Both the position numbers and the translations under genes were made by a program. The notes under the pieces are model-generated. The model was given only the letters and a program-made list of their open reading frames with translations. It searched no databases and had not been told where the DNA came from. A DNA stretch of 64,000 nt from an uncultured Methylococcaceae bacterium (GTDB lineage: Bacteria > Pseudomonadota > Gammaproteobacteria > Methylococcales > Methylomonadaceae): the NCBI GenBank assembly GCA_903928685.1, contig CAIYRS010000115.1, forward strand, positions 57,623 through 121,622, in the 5' to 3' direction. Within the stretch, counting starts at the first letter, position 1. Each line of letters starts with the position of its first letter. Positions 1 to 7,594 of this stretch are shown here, one piece after another.

Positions 1-651
1 GAAGATCCGGTTGAATACCAAATGGAAGGCATCAACCAAATTCAAGCCAAGCCACAAATTGGCCTTACCTTCGCTTCCGCGTTGCGCTCCATTGTTCGGC
101 AAGATCCTGACGTTATCATGATTGGTGAGATGCGCGACCTTGAAACCGCGCGTATCGCCGTACAATCAGCGCTTACCGGGCATTTGGTGTTGTCGACCTT
201 ACACACCAATGATGCCGCTGGCGGTGTTACCCGTCTCTTGGACATGGGCTTAGAAGAATATCTGCTCACCTCAACCGTTAACGGCATTTTGGCGCAACGT
301 TTGGTAAGAAAGTTATGTGTCGCTTGTAAAGAAGCGCATCCAGCATCGCCAGAATTGGTGGATAGCTTGCGTTTACGGCGATTTGCCCCCACTGGCGATA
401 TTACTTTATTCAAGCCGATAGGTTGTTCTGCCTGCGGCGGTACGGGTTACCGTGGACGTATGGCGATTATTGAATTTTTGCCGATGACCGACCCTATCCG
501 CAAACTGATTATGGCGCACGAAGAAGCCGGAAAAATCCAGAAACTGGCGATTGAAGAAGGTATGCAAACCTTGTATGAAAATGGTTTGGTGAAAGTTGTG
601 CAAGGCATCACTACCTTAGAAGAAGTGATGCGGGTAACCACGGAAAACTGA
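1..651 (+). CDS. gspE: Type II secretion ATPase GspE, C-terminal part (5' end outside window)
   Basis: This is the cytoplasmic hexameric ATPase that powers pseudopilus assembly in type II secretion. The reading frame is open from base 1, so the gene is cut by the window edge; the first in-frame ATG (base 22) is internal, not the start. Visible motifs are the start EDPVEYQ, the Walker B/Asp box [12 protein letters not shown], the His box [13 protein letters not shown], and the paired CxxC motifs (LCVACKE, GCSACGG) of the zinc-binding C-terminal domain that separates GspE from many PilB/PilT relatives. The stop codon overlaps the gspF start by one base (TGATG), so the two are translationally coupled. 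PilB is the alternative, but the gsp neighbours make GspE clear. Confidence 0.95.
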   Translation, partial: EDPVEYQMEGINQIQAKPQIGLTFASALRSIVRQDPDVIMIGEMRDLETARIAVQSALTGHLVLSTLHTNDAAGGVTRLLDMGLEEYLLTSTVNGILAQRLVRKLCVACKEAHPASPELVDSLRLRRFAPTGDITLFKPIGCSACGGTGYRGRMAIIEFLPMTDPIRKLIMAHEEAGKIQKLAIEEGMQTLYENGLVKVVQGITTLEEVMRVTTEN

Positions 652-1868
652 TGCCGTTATTCACTTATAAAGCCATCAACAGTTTGGGCGAAACCGAAGA
701 CGGCGTGCGCGATGCTGCCGATGAAGCCCAATTGCTAGCCAGCTTGCAAGCCGAAGGCTATCTGCCGCTGAAAATAGCCGCCGCCAACTCCCGGTCTTTT
801 TTGGGTTTGGCATTAACGGGCAAACAAAAAAAATTGTCCGGTAAAGATATTGTTTTGTTTACTGGGGAATTGGCGACGCTGTTGGAATCCGGCTTACCAT
901 TAGATAAGTCATTATTAGTGTTGATGGATTTGACTGAAGACAATCCCCGCTTAACCAAGCTGATCGCCAAGGTGCTGGAAAAAGTTAAAGGCGGCTCATC
1001 CTTGGCGGATGCCTTAGAACTGCAAGCGGGCGTGTTCACTAAGTTTTATTTAAACATGGTACGCGCAGGTGAAGCAGGCGGCAGTTTAGGTGAGGTGTTG
1101 ACGCGCTTGGCGGAATATCTGGAAAGCGCCCAAGAATTGAAAGATACCGTTAGCACTGCGTTAATTTACCCCGCTATTTTATTGGTGATGTCGCTGGCGT
1201 CCTTGTTCATCATGCTGACTTTCGTGGTGCCGCAATTTACCGAAATGTTCGCCAGTGCAGGTAAAGAATTGCCCGTTTCCACTCAGATTGTGGTCGGCAT
1301 GGCGGAATGGCTGCAAAGCTATTGGTGGATTTTATTAGGCGGCGGCCTAGCTATCTCTAGCTATATGAAAATGCAGATGGCAGACCCGGTACGCAAGAAA
1401 GTCTGGGATGGGCGGTTTTTAAAACTGCCCTTGTATGGCGAAATTTTGCTCAATAAAGAAACCGCCAATGTCAGCCGTACACTGGGAACTTTGCTGGGCA
1501 ATGGCGTTTCCATTGTCTCGGCGATGATGATCGCCCGCGAAACCGTGGATAATTTGGTGATTGCCGATGCCATCGCCGATACCGAAGAGCAAATTAAACA
1601 AGGGCGGCATATCTCCGATGCCTTGTTGGAAAAAGCCATTTTCCCCAAAATGGCCACGCAAATGATAAAAATGGGCGAAGAAACCGGACGCTTGGAAGAA
1701 ATGCTGTTGCGGGTGGCGGGGCTGTACGACAAACAATTGCGGGTTGCCATCCAGCGGATGCTGGCCTTACTAGAACCCGCGTTAATTATTACCTTGGGCT
1801 TGATGATAGGCGGCATTATCGTTTCGATATTACTGGCTATTTTAAGCGTCAATGATTTGGCTTTTTGA
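651..1868 (+). CDS. gspF: Type II secretion inner-membrane platform protein GspF
   Basis: This is the polytopic platform protein linking the GspE ATPase to pseudopilus assembly. It has 405 residues, normal for GspF/PilC. The N-terminus PLFTYKAINSLGE is typical of the family. There are two T2SSF domains (about residues 70-195 and 270-395), each with the family glycine/leucine pattern (for example LATLLESGLPL and LGTLLGNGVS). Hydrophobic segments lie near residues 170-190, 220-240 and at the C-terminus (about 375-400, rich in I, L and G). It directly follows gspE. A 346-base gap with a dispersed repeat separates it from gspG, so E-F and G-D may be separate transcripts. Confidence 0.95.
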   Translation: MPLFTYKAINSLGETEDGVRDAADEAQLLASLQAEGYLPLKIAAANSRSFLGLALTGKQKKLSGKDIVLFTGELATLLESGLPLDKSLLVLMDLTEDNPRLTKLIAKVLEKVKGGSSLADALELQAGVFTKFYLNMVRAGEAGGSLGEVLTRLAEYLESAQELKDTVSTALIYPAILLVMSLASLFIMLTFVVPQFTEMFASAGKELPVSTQIVVGMAEWLQSYWWILLGGGLAISSYMKMQMADPVRKKVWDGRFLKLPLYGEILLNKETANVSRTLGTLLGNGVSIVSAMMIARETVDNLVIADAIADTEEQIKQGRHISDALLEKAIFPKMATQMIKMGEETGRLEEMLLRVAGLYDKQLRVAIQRMLALLEPALIITLGLMIGGIIVSILLAILSVNDLAF

Positions 1869-1879
1869 AATATGACTAC

Positions 1880-2110
1880 TTGGCGTTACGCAGTAACGTT
1901 TTTTATTCCCGTTTACCGCGCCGAGCACCGCAGATTTTGTCGGAAATAGCCCGAAAGGGGCGCGGCATGGAAGCCGCGCGTCAGCAGGAGGGCAGGAAGC
2001 CCTCTCTGCTGACCTTCTGACAAAATCGAGGAGCACAGGGAGAAGCGGTAATCGGGCCGCCTTTTCTTTGGCTACTTGCTTTTGGCGGCGCAAAAGAAAG
2101 TAGCTCGCCT
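1880..2110 (+). repeat. Dispersed intergenic repeat, copy A
   Basis: The 346-base gap between gspF and gspG is largely filled by an element that recurs in reverse at about 20578-20826 and as a truncated left end at about 19419-19460. Shared blocks are a left end with GCAGTAACG and TTCCCGTTTACCGC, then GAGCACCGCAG, then TTTGTCGGAAATAGCCCGAAA (given here in two parts: TTTGTCGGAAAT and AGCCCGAAA). The right end has TTTTCTTTGGC, TACTTG and GGCGCAAAAGAAAGTAG. The interior carries GC-rich hairpins (AAGCCGCGCG and AGCAGGAGGGC/GCCCTCTCTGCT) not found in the other copy. The right end folds as GCTACTT...AAGTAGC with C+TTTT/AAAA+G inside. A small antisense ORF here is judged spurious. No other feature is seen in the gap apart from AT-rich sequence just before gspG. 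Confidence 0.75.
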
Positions 2111-2214
2111 TCGGGTGCGAGAACCCGATTTAAAAGTGGTCGCGATAGCGACACATTATTAATATTTTTAATCGTAGAGAATATCTGCTTAACATCAGTG
2201 ACTATGGAAAACTC

Positions 2215-2643
2215 ATGAGAAAACTAAAACACGTTGCACAATCCGGTTTCACATTATTGGAACTGTTGGTGGTATTAGGCATCATCGCCATGCTGGCGGG
2301 CATAGTTGGCCCACAAGTAATGAAACACATGGGCGAATCTAAAACCAAAGCCGCCAAAGTGCAGATTGAAGATTTATCCGCCACCATCGATATGTACAAA
2401 CTCGATGTCGGTACTTACCCAACTACCAATGAAGGCCTAAATGCCCTAATTGAATCGCCAAATACCGCTAAACGCTGGAACGGCCCTTATCTACAAAAAT
2501 CCAAAGTGCCGTTAGACCCATGGCAAAACGAATACCATTACCTTTCACCTGGCGAACATGGCAAATTTGATCTTTATTCTTATGGCGCTGACGGTAAAGA
2601 AGGCGGCGAAGGCGAAGATCAAGACGTTGTCAGCTGGGAATAA
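2215..2643 (+). CDS. gspG: Type II secretion major pseudopilin GspG
   Basis: This is the major pseudopilin, processed by the prepilin peptidase and assembled into the periplasmic pseudopilus. The class III leader ends in SG, with mature FTLLELLVVLGII carrying the conserved Glu at +5. The 142-residue length fits GspG. The C-terminus DLYSYGADGKEGG, with acidic residues around it, matches the calcium-binding region of GspG, and the WNGPYLQK and DPWQNEYHY segments are family-typical. It is the first gene of the tight gspG-D block. Its own promoter probably lies in the AT-rich sequence at 2150-2200, though I see no convincing -35/-10 pair there. Confidence 0.96.
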   Translation: MRKLKHVAQSGFTLLELLVVLGIIAMLAGIVGPQVMKHMGESKTKAAKVQIEDLSATIDMYKLDVGTYPTTNEGLNALIESPNTAKRWNGPYLQKSKVPLDPWQNEYHYLSPGEHGKFDLYSYGADGKEGGEGEDQDVVSWE

Positions 2644-2691
2644 TATTGCCCAGTTTGGCATCCATAAAAGCGCGGCACTAAAGGCGGTTTT

Positions 2692-3195
2692 ATGGTGCGC
2701 CTAGCCGCTAAGCAAATCCAAACCACTATGCCAGCCTACCAACAACGCGGTTTTACCCTGATTGAATTGATGGTGGTGCTGGTCATTATTGTGCTGGGTA
2801 CTTCCATCGTTGCCATCAACTTTGCCTCTGGTAATGATCGCGCTGAGCTGAAAGCCGCTGCCCGCGATGTGGTGTCCGCGTTACGCTATGCCAGAGGTGA
2901 AGCCTTGATGGATCATCAAGAAACCACGGTTGATTTTGATTTGGAAAGCAACAGCTATACCGTCAGTGGCAGGGAAAAAACTTATGGCATCCCCGAATCG
3001 GTCGCCTTAACCATTGTCACCGCCGAAAGTGAATTGACCGGACAAGACCAAGGCAGTATCCGCTTTTATGCCGATGGTTCTTCCACAGGTGGACGCGTTA
3101 ACTTAACGGCGGGTGCGGCAAAATGGCAGATAGATATTAATTGGTTAACCGGGCATATTAGCCTTAACGATGCCTCAGACGATGCAGAAAACTAA
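2692..3195 (+). CDS. gspH: Type II secretion minor pseudopilin GspH
   Basis: This is a minor pseudopilin of the GspH/FimT type. The prepilin peptidase site is RG|FTLIELMVVLVII with Glu+5, followed by a GspH-like globular domain (LKAAARDVVSALRYARGEALM). It has 167 residues from the ATG at 2692, which is preceded by AAAGGCGG. The in-frame ATG at 2728 would give a shorter leader but has no visible ribosome-binding site, so the upstream start is kept with moderate certainty. It follows gspG by 48 bases and overlaps gspI. Confidence 0.9.
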   Translation: MVRLAAKQIQTTMPAYQQRGFTLIELMVVLVIIVLGTSIVAINFASGNDRAELKAAARDVVSALRYARGEALMDHQETTVDFDLESNSYTVSGREKTYGIPESVALTIVTAESELTGQDQGSIRFYADGSSTGGRVNLTAGAAKWQIDINWLTGHISLNDASDDAEN

Positions 3196-3601
3196 ACAAC
3201 AGGGCTTTTCCTTATTGGAAGTGTTGGTGGCATTTGCCATTTTGGCGGTCTCGTTAGGCATTTTATTAAAGATTTTTTCCGGTGGCGCGAACACTGCCTT
3301 GCTTGCCGAAGAATATACCTCAGCGGTACAAATTGCCGAGTCGTTAATGGCAAATGAAATGGCAAAAGCTGAAATGCTGCCAGGAGAAACGGTTGGCGAT
3401 GAAGATGACCGCTTTCATTGGCTGCTGTCGGTAACAAGAGCGCCCTTTACCATGGAAGACATTGATCTGGAAAAACTCAACGCAGAGTTTTTCCGCGTCG
3501 CGGTCACAGTCACTTGGGGCGACGATGGACGTGAATTGCATTTAAGCACGCTGAAATTACTGTCCAAAAAACCTGATGAAAGCAAAAATGAAAGCCAATA
3601 A
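3182..3601 (+). CDS. gspI: Type II secretion minor pseudopilin GspI
   Basis: This minor pseudopilin is expected at the pseudopilus tip with GspJ, GspK and GspH. The cleavage motif is QG|FSLLEVLVAFAILAVS with Glu+5. The globular domain carries the family features LLAEEYTSAVQIAESLMANEM and VTVTWGDDGRELHLSTLK. The start at 3182 (MQKTKQQG) gives a short standard leader. An in-frame ATG at 3170 is the alternative; neither has a strong ribosome-binding site. The gene overlaps the end of gspH by 14 bases and the start of gspJ, indicating coupled translation. Confidence 0.9.
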   Translation: MQKTKQQGFSLLEVLVAFAILAVSLGILLKIFSGGANTALLAEEYTSAVQIAESLMANEMAKAEMLPGETVGDEDDRFHWLLSVTRAPFTMEDIDLEKLNAEFFRVAVTVTWGDDGRELHLSTLKLLSKKPDESKNESQ

Positions 3602-4283
3602 GGGTTTCACCCTGATTGAAGTGCTGATTGTTATGACTTTGCTGAGCATCATGGTCGTGCTTTTATTTGCCACTATTAAAATTAGCGCGGACAGCTGGGA
3701 AAAAGGCGAAAACAAAATCGCCGATGTTAATGAAATCGCGACCGTATATAGCTTTTTTCAACGGCATTTAAGTACCGCCAAGCCCGTGTGGGATGACTTT
3801 AGTAATAATCAAGAACGGGTTTTTGGCTTTCAAGGCTCGGAAACCTCCTTGCAATTTGTTTCTGAATTTCCAGCCAGTGCGGCAAGGCCGGGATTGCAAT
3901 CATTTGATATTCGCTTAAGCACGGTTGAAACCGATACCCTAGTTATTACCACAAAAGCGTTTTTTCCTAGTGTTGAAGGCACAAGCTTTCCAGAAGAAAA
4001 AATCAATTTAATCAGTCATATTAAAACCTTTTCGATCAGCTATTTAGGCCAAGATACCAGCACAGACGAATTACTTTGGCAACAGGAATGGATAAACCGC
4101 GAGCAACAGCCAGAGCTGGTAAAAATTCATATCGGCTTAGAAAACGGCACATTTTGGCCTGATATGATTGTGCCGATAAAAATCGCCACGGCAGAGTTTT
4201 CTGAGGCGGCATCTGCATCGCCAGCGATTATTCAGGAAGAAACCGATCCTGAATCGGAAAACGGCGAAGGTACAGAGCAATGA
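3576..4283 (+). CDS. gspJ: Type II secretion minor pseudopilin GspJ
   Basis: This is a tip-complex pseudopilin. The prepilin motif is KG|FTLIEVLIVMTLLSIMVV with Glu+5. The body contains the GspJ signature stretch VYSFFQRHLSTAKPVW, and the length of about 235 residues is normal. The C-terminus is acidic (EETDPESENGEGTEQ). ATG codons at 3576 and 3588 are both possible; the second would give a six-residue leader. The gene overlaps gspI upstream and gspK downstream (ATGA-type, four bases), consistent with a single mRNA. Confidence 0.9.
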   Translation: MKAKMKANKGFTLIEVLIVMTLLSIMVVLLFATIKISADSWEKGENKIADVNEIATVYSFFQRHLSTAKPVWDDFSNNQERVFGFQGSETSLQFVSEFPASAARPGLQSFDIRLSTVETDTLVITTKAFFPSVEGTSFPEEKINLISHIKTFSISYLGQDTSTDELLWQQEWINREQQPELVKIHIGLENGTFWPDMIVPIKIATAEFSEAASASPAIIQEETDPESENGEGTEQ

Positions 4284-5311
4284 AGCCTGCTGTATTTGGC
4301 GGTTCTCGAAAACAGCACGGTTTTGCGTTAATACTGGTGCTGTGGGTATTAAGCTTAATGATAATTATGGCGGGCAGTTTTGCCCTGAGTATGCGCCGCG
4401 AAGCGGGTTTGGTAAGCAATATAAGAAATACCGCGCAAGCCCTAGCTATTGCTGAATCGGGTGTAAACATCGCCGAAATGATGTTGTTATTGCCAGATGC
4501 CCTTAAACGCTGGCACACCGACGGCAGCATTTATCAAGTGGACATGGAAGAGGCCGTCATACGGATAAAATTATTATCAGAAAACGGCAAGATTGATATT
4601 AACAAAGCCGATGAAAAAGTCTTGAAAGCTTTATTATTAGCCGTGCCGAGCTTAGATGAAAAAGCCCAAAGCAAATTGTTAGGGGCGATCATGGATTGGC
4701 GCGATAGTGATGATTTGTTACATATTGATGGCGCAGAAAAAAAAGAATACCAAGATGCGGGCTTACGTTACGGGCCGCGCAATAAACCTTTCCAGTCGAT
4801 AGACGAATTGCGTTTGGTATTAGGCTTTGATGAAGACATCTTTCAATGGATGTCGCCATTAATTACCGTGTATGGCACAGCCAAAGTTAATCAACAAATG
4901 GCTAGTGTGGATGTGTTACGGGTATTGCCCGATTTGGACGAAGAGTTGATTGATGAATTTGTGGCGGCGCGGTTAGATAGCGCCAGAAAAGATTTGCCAG
5001 TACCGGCATTTCCCAGTGCAATCACCCCGCTGGTACCGATAAAAAATGCGCCGCAAGTGCAGAACACCCAGGCGACACCTAATAACCAAGTGATTACCGT
5101 TATATCGGAAGTGTTATTGGATGATGGCACAAGCGCTTCGTTAACCGCTGTTGTACAAAACGTCTCAGGTAGTAAAACCCCATTTCAACTATTTAATTGG
5201 CAACGTAATGCCGTAAGTCACCAATCTTTATTTGCTGAGTCAGAAACCGATACCACCGCCGAGAGCGACTTACCTGTAAAACATTATGCTGAATCTGAAT
5301 TCTTCCATTGA
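4280..5311 (+). CDS. gspK: Type II secretion minor pseudopilin GspK
   Basis: This is the large pseudopilin that caps the pseudopilus tip. The hydrophobic start HG|FALILVLWVLSLM lacks the +5 Glu, which is normal for GspK. It is followed by MRREAGLVSN and the ALAIAESGVN segment. A helix-hairpin-helix-like region (KIDINKADEKVLKALL and NKPFQSIDELRLVLGF) marks the T2SSK domain. The 343-residue length fits. The C-terminal 60 residues are variable and low in conservation by eye. The start overlaps the gspJ stop. Confidence 0.92.
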   Translation: MKPAVFGGSRKQHGFALILVLWVLSLMIIMAGSFALSMRREAGLVSNIRNTAQALAIAESGVNIAEMMLLLPDALKRWHTDGSIYQVDMEEAVIRIKLLSENGKIDINKADEKVLKALLLAVPSLDEKAQSKLLGAIMDWRDSDDLLHIDGAEKKEYQDAGLRYGPRNKPFQSIDELRLVLGFDEDIFQWMSPLITVYGTAKVNQQMASVDVLRVLPDLDEELIDEFVAARLDSARKDLPVPAFPSAITPLVPIKNAPQVQNTQATPNNQVITVISEVLLDDGTSASLTAVVQNVSGSKTPFQLFNWQRNAVSHQSLFAESETDTTAESDLPVKHYAESEFFH

Positions 5312-6401
5312 TATGGATTTTAAAACGTTTCTACGTTGGTGGAAGCGTGAATTAAGCCTGCTGATGCCGGAAAAACTTCGGCTGTTGGTCAATAGCCAAC
5401 AAGGTTTTATCGTCGTCAAGCCGATAGCAAACCAGTTTCATATTAGCTATATCAATAATGGCGAAAGCCAAGCGCTGTGCCAATTATCGCGCACTGAGCT
5501 GCTGCCGCAGTATTTTCAAGAACTGCTAGCCAGTGACGAAAAATTCGCCAAAGCCAGTGTGCTGTTGCGCTTAAGTGGCGCTGATGCGTTGCTTAAAGAA
5601 GTGCTGCTGCCCATCGCTGCGAAAGATAATATCCAGCAAGTGTTGGTTTATGAGTTAGACCGTTACACGCCGTTTAAAACTGAGCAAGTGTATTTTGCCG
5701 TCAAACCACTGGAAACCTTGGCAGATCAGGGCTTGATACGGGTTATGCTGGTGCTGACCACCCGTGAGCTGTTGGATGGCGTTTGTGAGGACTTAAAAAG
5801 CCTAGGAATTGCGCCGATTTTTGCCGATTATGATGCCTTTGCTAATGACCTCGATTATTACCACGGCGGCTATAATTTATTGCCCGAACGTTATCGGCAA
5901 AAAACCGCGAAAACCCCTGGTTTAATCCAATCTGGGCTGATTGGCTTAACGGCATTATTGGGTATTTCTGTATTAGTGTTGCCGTTATGGTTTCAGCAAA
6001 ATACTGTCAATACGTTAACGGAAAAAGTCCTGCGTATAGAAAAAGAAGCTAAGAAAATCAAACAAATGCAAGCCGAAGTGGATGCCGTCATTAAAGAAAC
6101 CCAAGAGCTGCTGGCTGAAAAAAACGCTATGCCGCCTTTGGTTGTAGTGTTGAATACTTTGAGCACTATCATTAAAGACGATACATCCTTGGCTTATATG
6201 CAATATGCCGATGGGCATTTGCAAATCCAAGGCGAGTCGCCAGCGGCATCAACCTTGATTGGTGTACTGGAAGAATCAGAGCTGTTTAATAACGCCCGGT
6301 TTGTGTCACCCGTTACCCAAGACACCATCAGCAAATTGGAACGCTTTCAAATTACTGTCGATGTAACCAAAAAAGGCGGCGGGGACAATCATGGACAATA
6401 A
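5286..6401 (+). CDS. gspL: Type II secretion assembly protein GspL (PilN-like periplasmic part)
   Basis: This is an inner-membrane assembly-platform protein that in T2SS binds GspE on the cytoplasmic side and GspM in the membrane. It has a cytoplasmic actin-like region (about residues 20-210, with LLVNSQQGFIVVKP and VLVYELDRYTPFKTEQVYF). One membrane span follows near residues 218-235 (GLIGLTALLGISVLVLPLW), then a coiled coil rich in K, E and Q, and a PilN-like ferredoxin fold (SLAYMQYADGHLQIQGES). The first ATG at 5286 overlaps gspK by 26 bases. The in-frame ATG at 5313 is an equally simple start, placed just after the gspK stop. Confidence 0.85.
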   Translation: MLNLNSSIDMDFKTFLRWWKRELSLLMPEKLRLLVNSQQGFIVVKPIANQFHISYINNGESQALCQLSRTELLPQYFQELLASDEKFAKASVLLRLSGADALLKEVLLPIAAKDNIQQVLVYELDRYTPFKTEQVYFAVKPLETLADQGLIRVMLVLTTRELLDGVCEDLKSLGIAPIFADYDAFANDLDYYHGGYNLLPERYRQKTAKTPGLIQSGLIGLTALLGISVLVLPLWFQQNTVNTLTEKVLRIEKEAKKIKQMQAEVDAVIKETQELLAEKNAMPPLVVVLNTLSTIIKDDTSLAYMQYADGHLQIQGESPAASTLIGVLEESELFNNARFVSPVTQDTISKLERFQITVDVTKKGGGDNHGQ

Positions 6402-6978
6402 CCAAAAAATGCAACGCTGGTTGGCGTTAGCGTTATTGATTTTAGTCATCGTGCTGGTCGGCTTATTGGTGATTATGCCAATTGCCAATAAAGCCTCGGC
6501 ATTGTCGGAAAACAAAAACGCCCTAGCATTTAAACTGCAACAGTATCAGCGCATATTGGCGAAAAAAGATACCGTGGTGGCCAGCATGGAAAGCATTACC
6601 GGGCAACAAGCCGAACAAGGCTACTTTAATGCCCAAAGCACCGACGCCTTGGCCTCGGCGGATATGCAGGAATTTATCAAGAAAGCCATCGTGGAATCCG
6701 GCGGGCAACTGAGCAGTACCCAAGCCACACCAGTAACCATCAAAAACGGTTTTGGGCGTATTACTGTCAGGGTGCGGATGACGGGCAACAGCGAAACCTT
6801 GCGGGCTGTGCTGTATAAAATAGAAACCTCAACGCCATTGATTATGATCGACCAATTGGATATTCGGCCTATTCGTGGTCAGCACAATGCCATCACCCAT
6901 CAAATGGATGCCAGCAATAATCTCAGCATCAATTTTCAGGCTGTCAGTTTTATGAGAAAGCAACCGGATGAACAATAA
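6391..6978 (+). CDS. gspM: Type II secretion protein GspM
   Basis: This bitopic inner-membrane protein partners GspL in the assembly platform. It has a short cytoplasmic N-terminus, one hydrophobic span (about residues 10-31, ALALLILVIVLVGLLVIM), then a coiled-coil stretch and a small periplasmic domain with LRAVLYKIETSTPLIMIDQ, typical of GspM's ferredoxin-like fold. It has 195 residues. It overlaps gspL by 11 bases and the next gene by 11, so it lies within the operon. Confidence 0.87.
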   Translation: MDNNQKMQRWLALALLILVIVLVGLLVIMPIANKASALSENKNALAFKLQQYQRILAKKDTVVASMESITGQQAEQGYFNAQSTDALASADMQEFIKKAIVESGGQLSSTQATPVTIKNGFGRITVRVRMTGNSETLRAVLYKIETSTPLIMIDQLDIRPIRGQHNAITHQMDASNNLSINFQAVSFMRKQPDEQ

Positions 6979-7594
6979 ACTTATCACCCTGTTAGCGGCA
7001 ATTTGTGGCGTATTGATGCTGGTTATATTGGCGGAATGGGGTTACGCGCAATATAGCGGTCAGCAATTGTTATCTGAAGACCTAGGCAAGCAAGCCAACG
7101 CCGCATTAGATGAGATGCCAACCGCCAATTTAACCGAGCAGCCGGAAGACAGTTATCAAGATATGGTCACCAGGCCGTTGTTTATTTCAGGTCGTCGGCC
7201 CGTGAAGGAAACCTTGTCAGGCGTTAACTTGGCGAACGCGGTGGCGGTGAAGTTTGATTGGGTATTGATTGGTGTTTACACCAGCGACCAACAGCTTCAT
7301 GCCTTATTAGTGCGTACCACCCTGATTCCCAATGTCGAATCCAAACAAAATTACCGCCGCTTGCTGGTCGGTGCGGATTTGGATGGCTGGAAATTGACAG
7401 CAATCGGCACTGATAAAGTCATCTTTAACCAAGAAGGTACGGAAAAGATTTTGCCGCTTAGAAAAGCCAAGCCAAAAGCGCCGCCGAAAGTACCGGAAGC
7501 AGGCGAAGAGCAGCCACCGCCAGACGGTGTTGTACCTGATCCGAATGTATTAGACCCCGCATTAGAACCTATAGAAGAGCCTATAAATGAATAA
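6968..7594 (+). CDS. GspC/GspN-like inner-membrane connector of type II secretion
   Basis: This is a bitopic protein with an N-terminal membrane span (about residues 5-24, LITLLAAICGVLMLVILAEW) and a periplasmic region. The segment DMVTRPLFISGRRPV, then VLIGVYTSDQQLHALLV and a GWKLTAIGTDKVIF strand pattern, resemble the homology region of GspC, which connects the inner-membrane platform to the GspD secretin. The C-terminus is proline- and acid-rich (KPKAPPKVPEAGEEQPPP). No PDZ or coiled-coil module follows, so it is shorter than the enterobacterial GspC (about 270-300 residues). It lies just upstream of gspD, as gspC usually does. The name GspN is used for some such proteins, so no symbol is given. 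Confidence 0.8.
   Translation: MNNKLITLLAAICGVLMLVILAEWGYAQYSGQQLLSEDLGKQANAALDEMPTANLTEQPEDSYQDMVTRPLFISGRRPVKETLSGVNLANAVAVKFDWVLIGVYTSDQQLHALLVRTTLIPNVESKQNYRRLLVGADLDGWKLTAIGTDKVIFNQEGTEKILPLRKAKPKAPPKVPEAGEEQPPPDGVVPDPNVLDPALEPIEEPINE

Noticed and set aside
1842..2093. Antisense ORF of 83 codons in the gspF-gspG gap
   Set aside because: It lies inside a dispersed repeat whose other copies do not keep the frame; no ribosome-binding site or family match.
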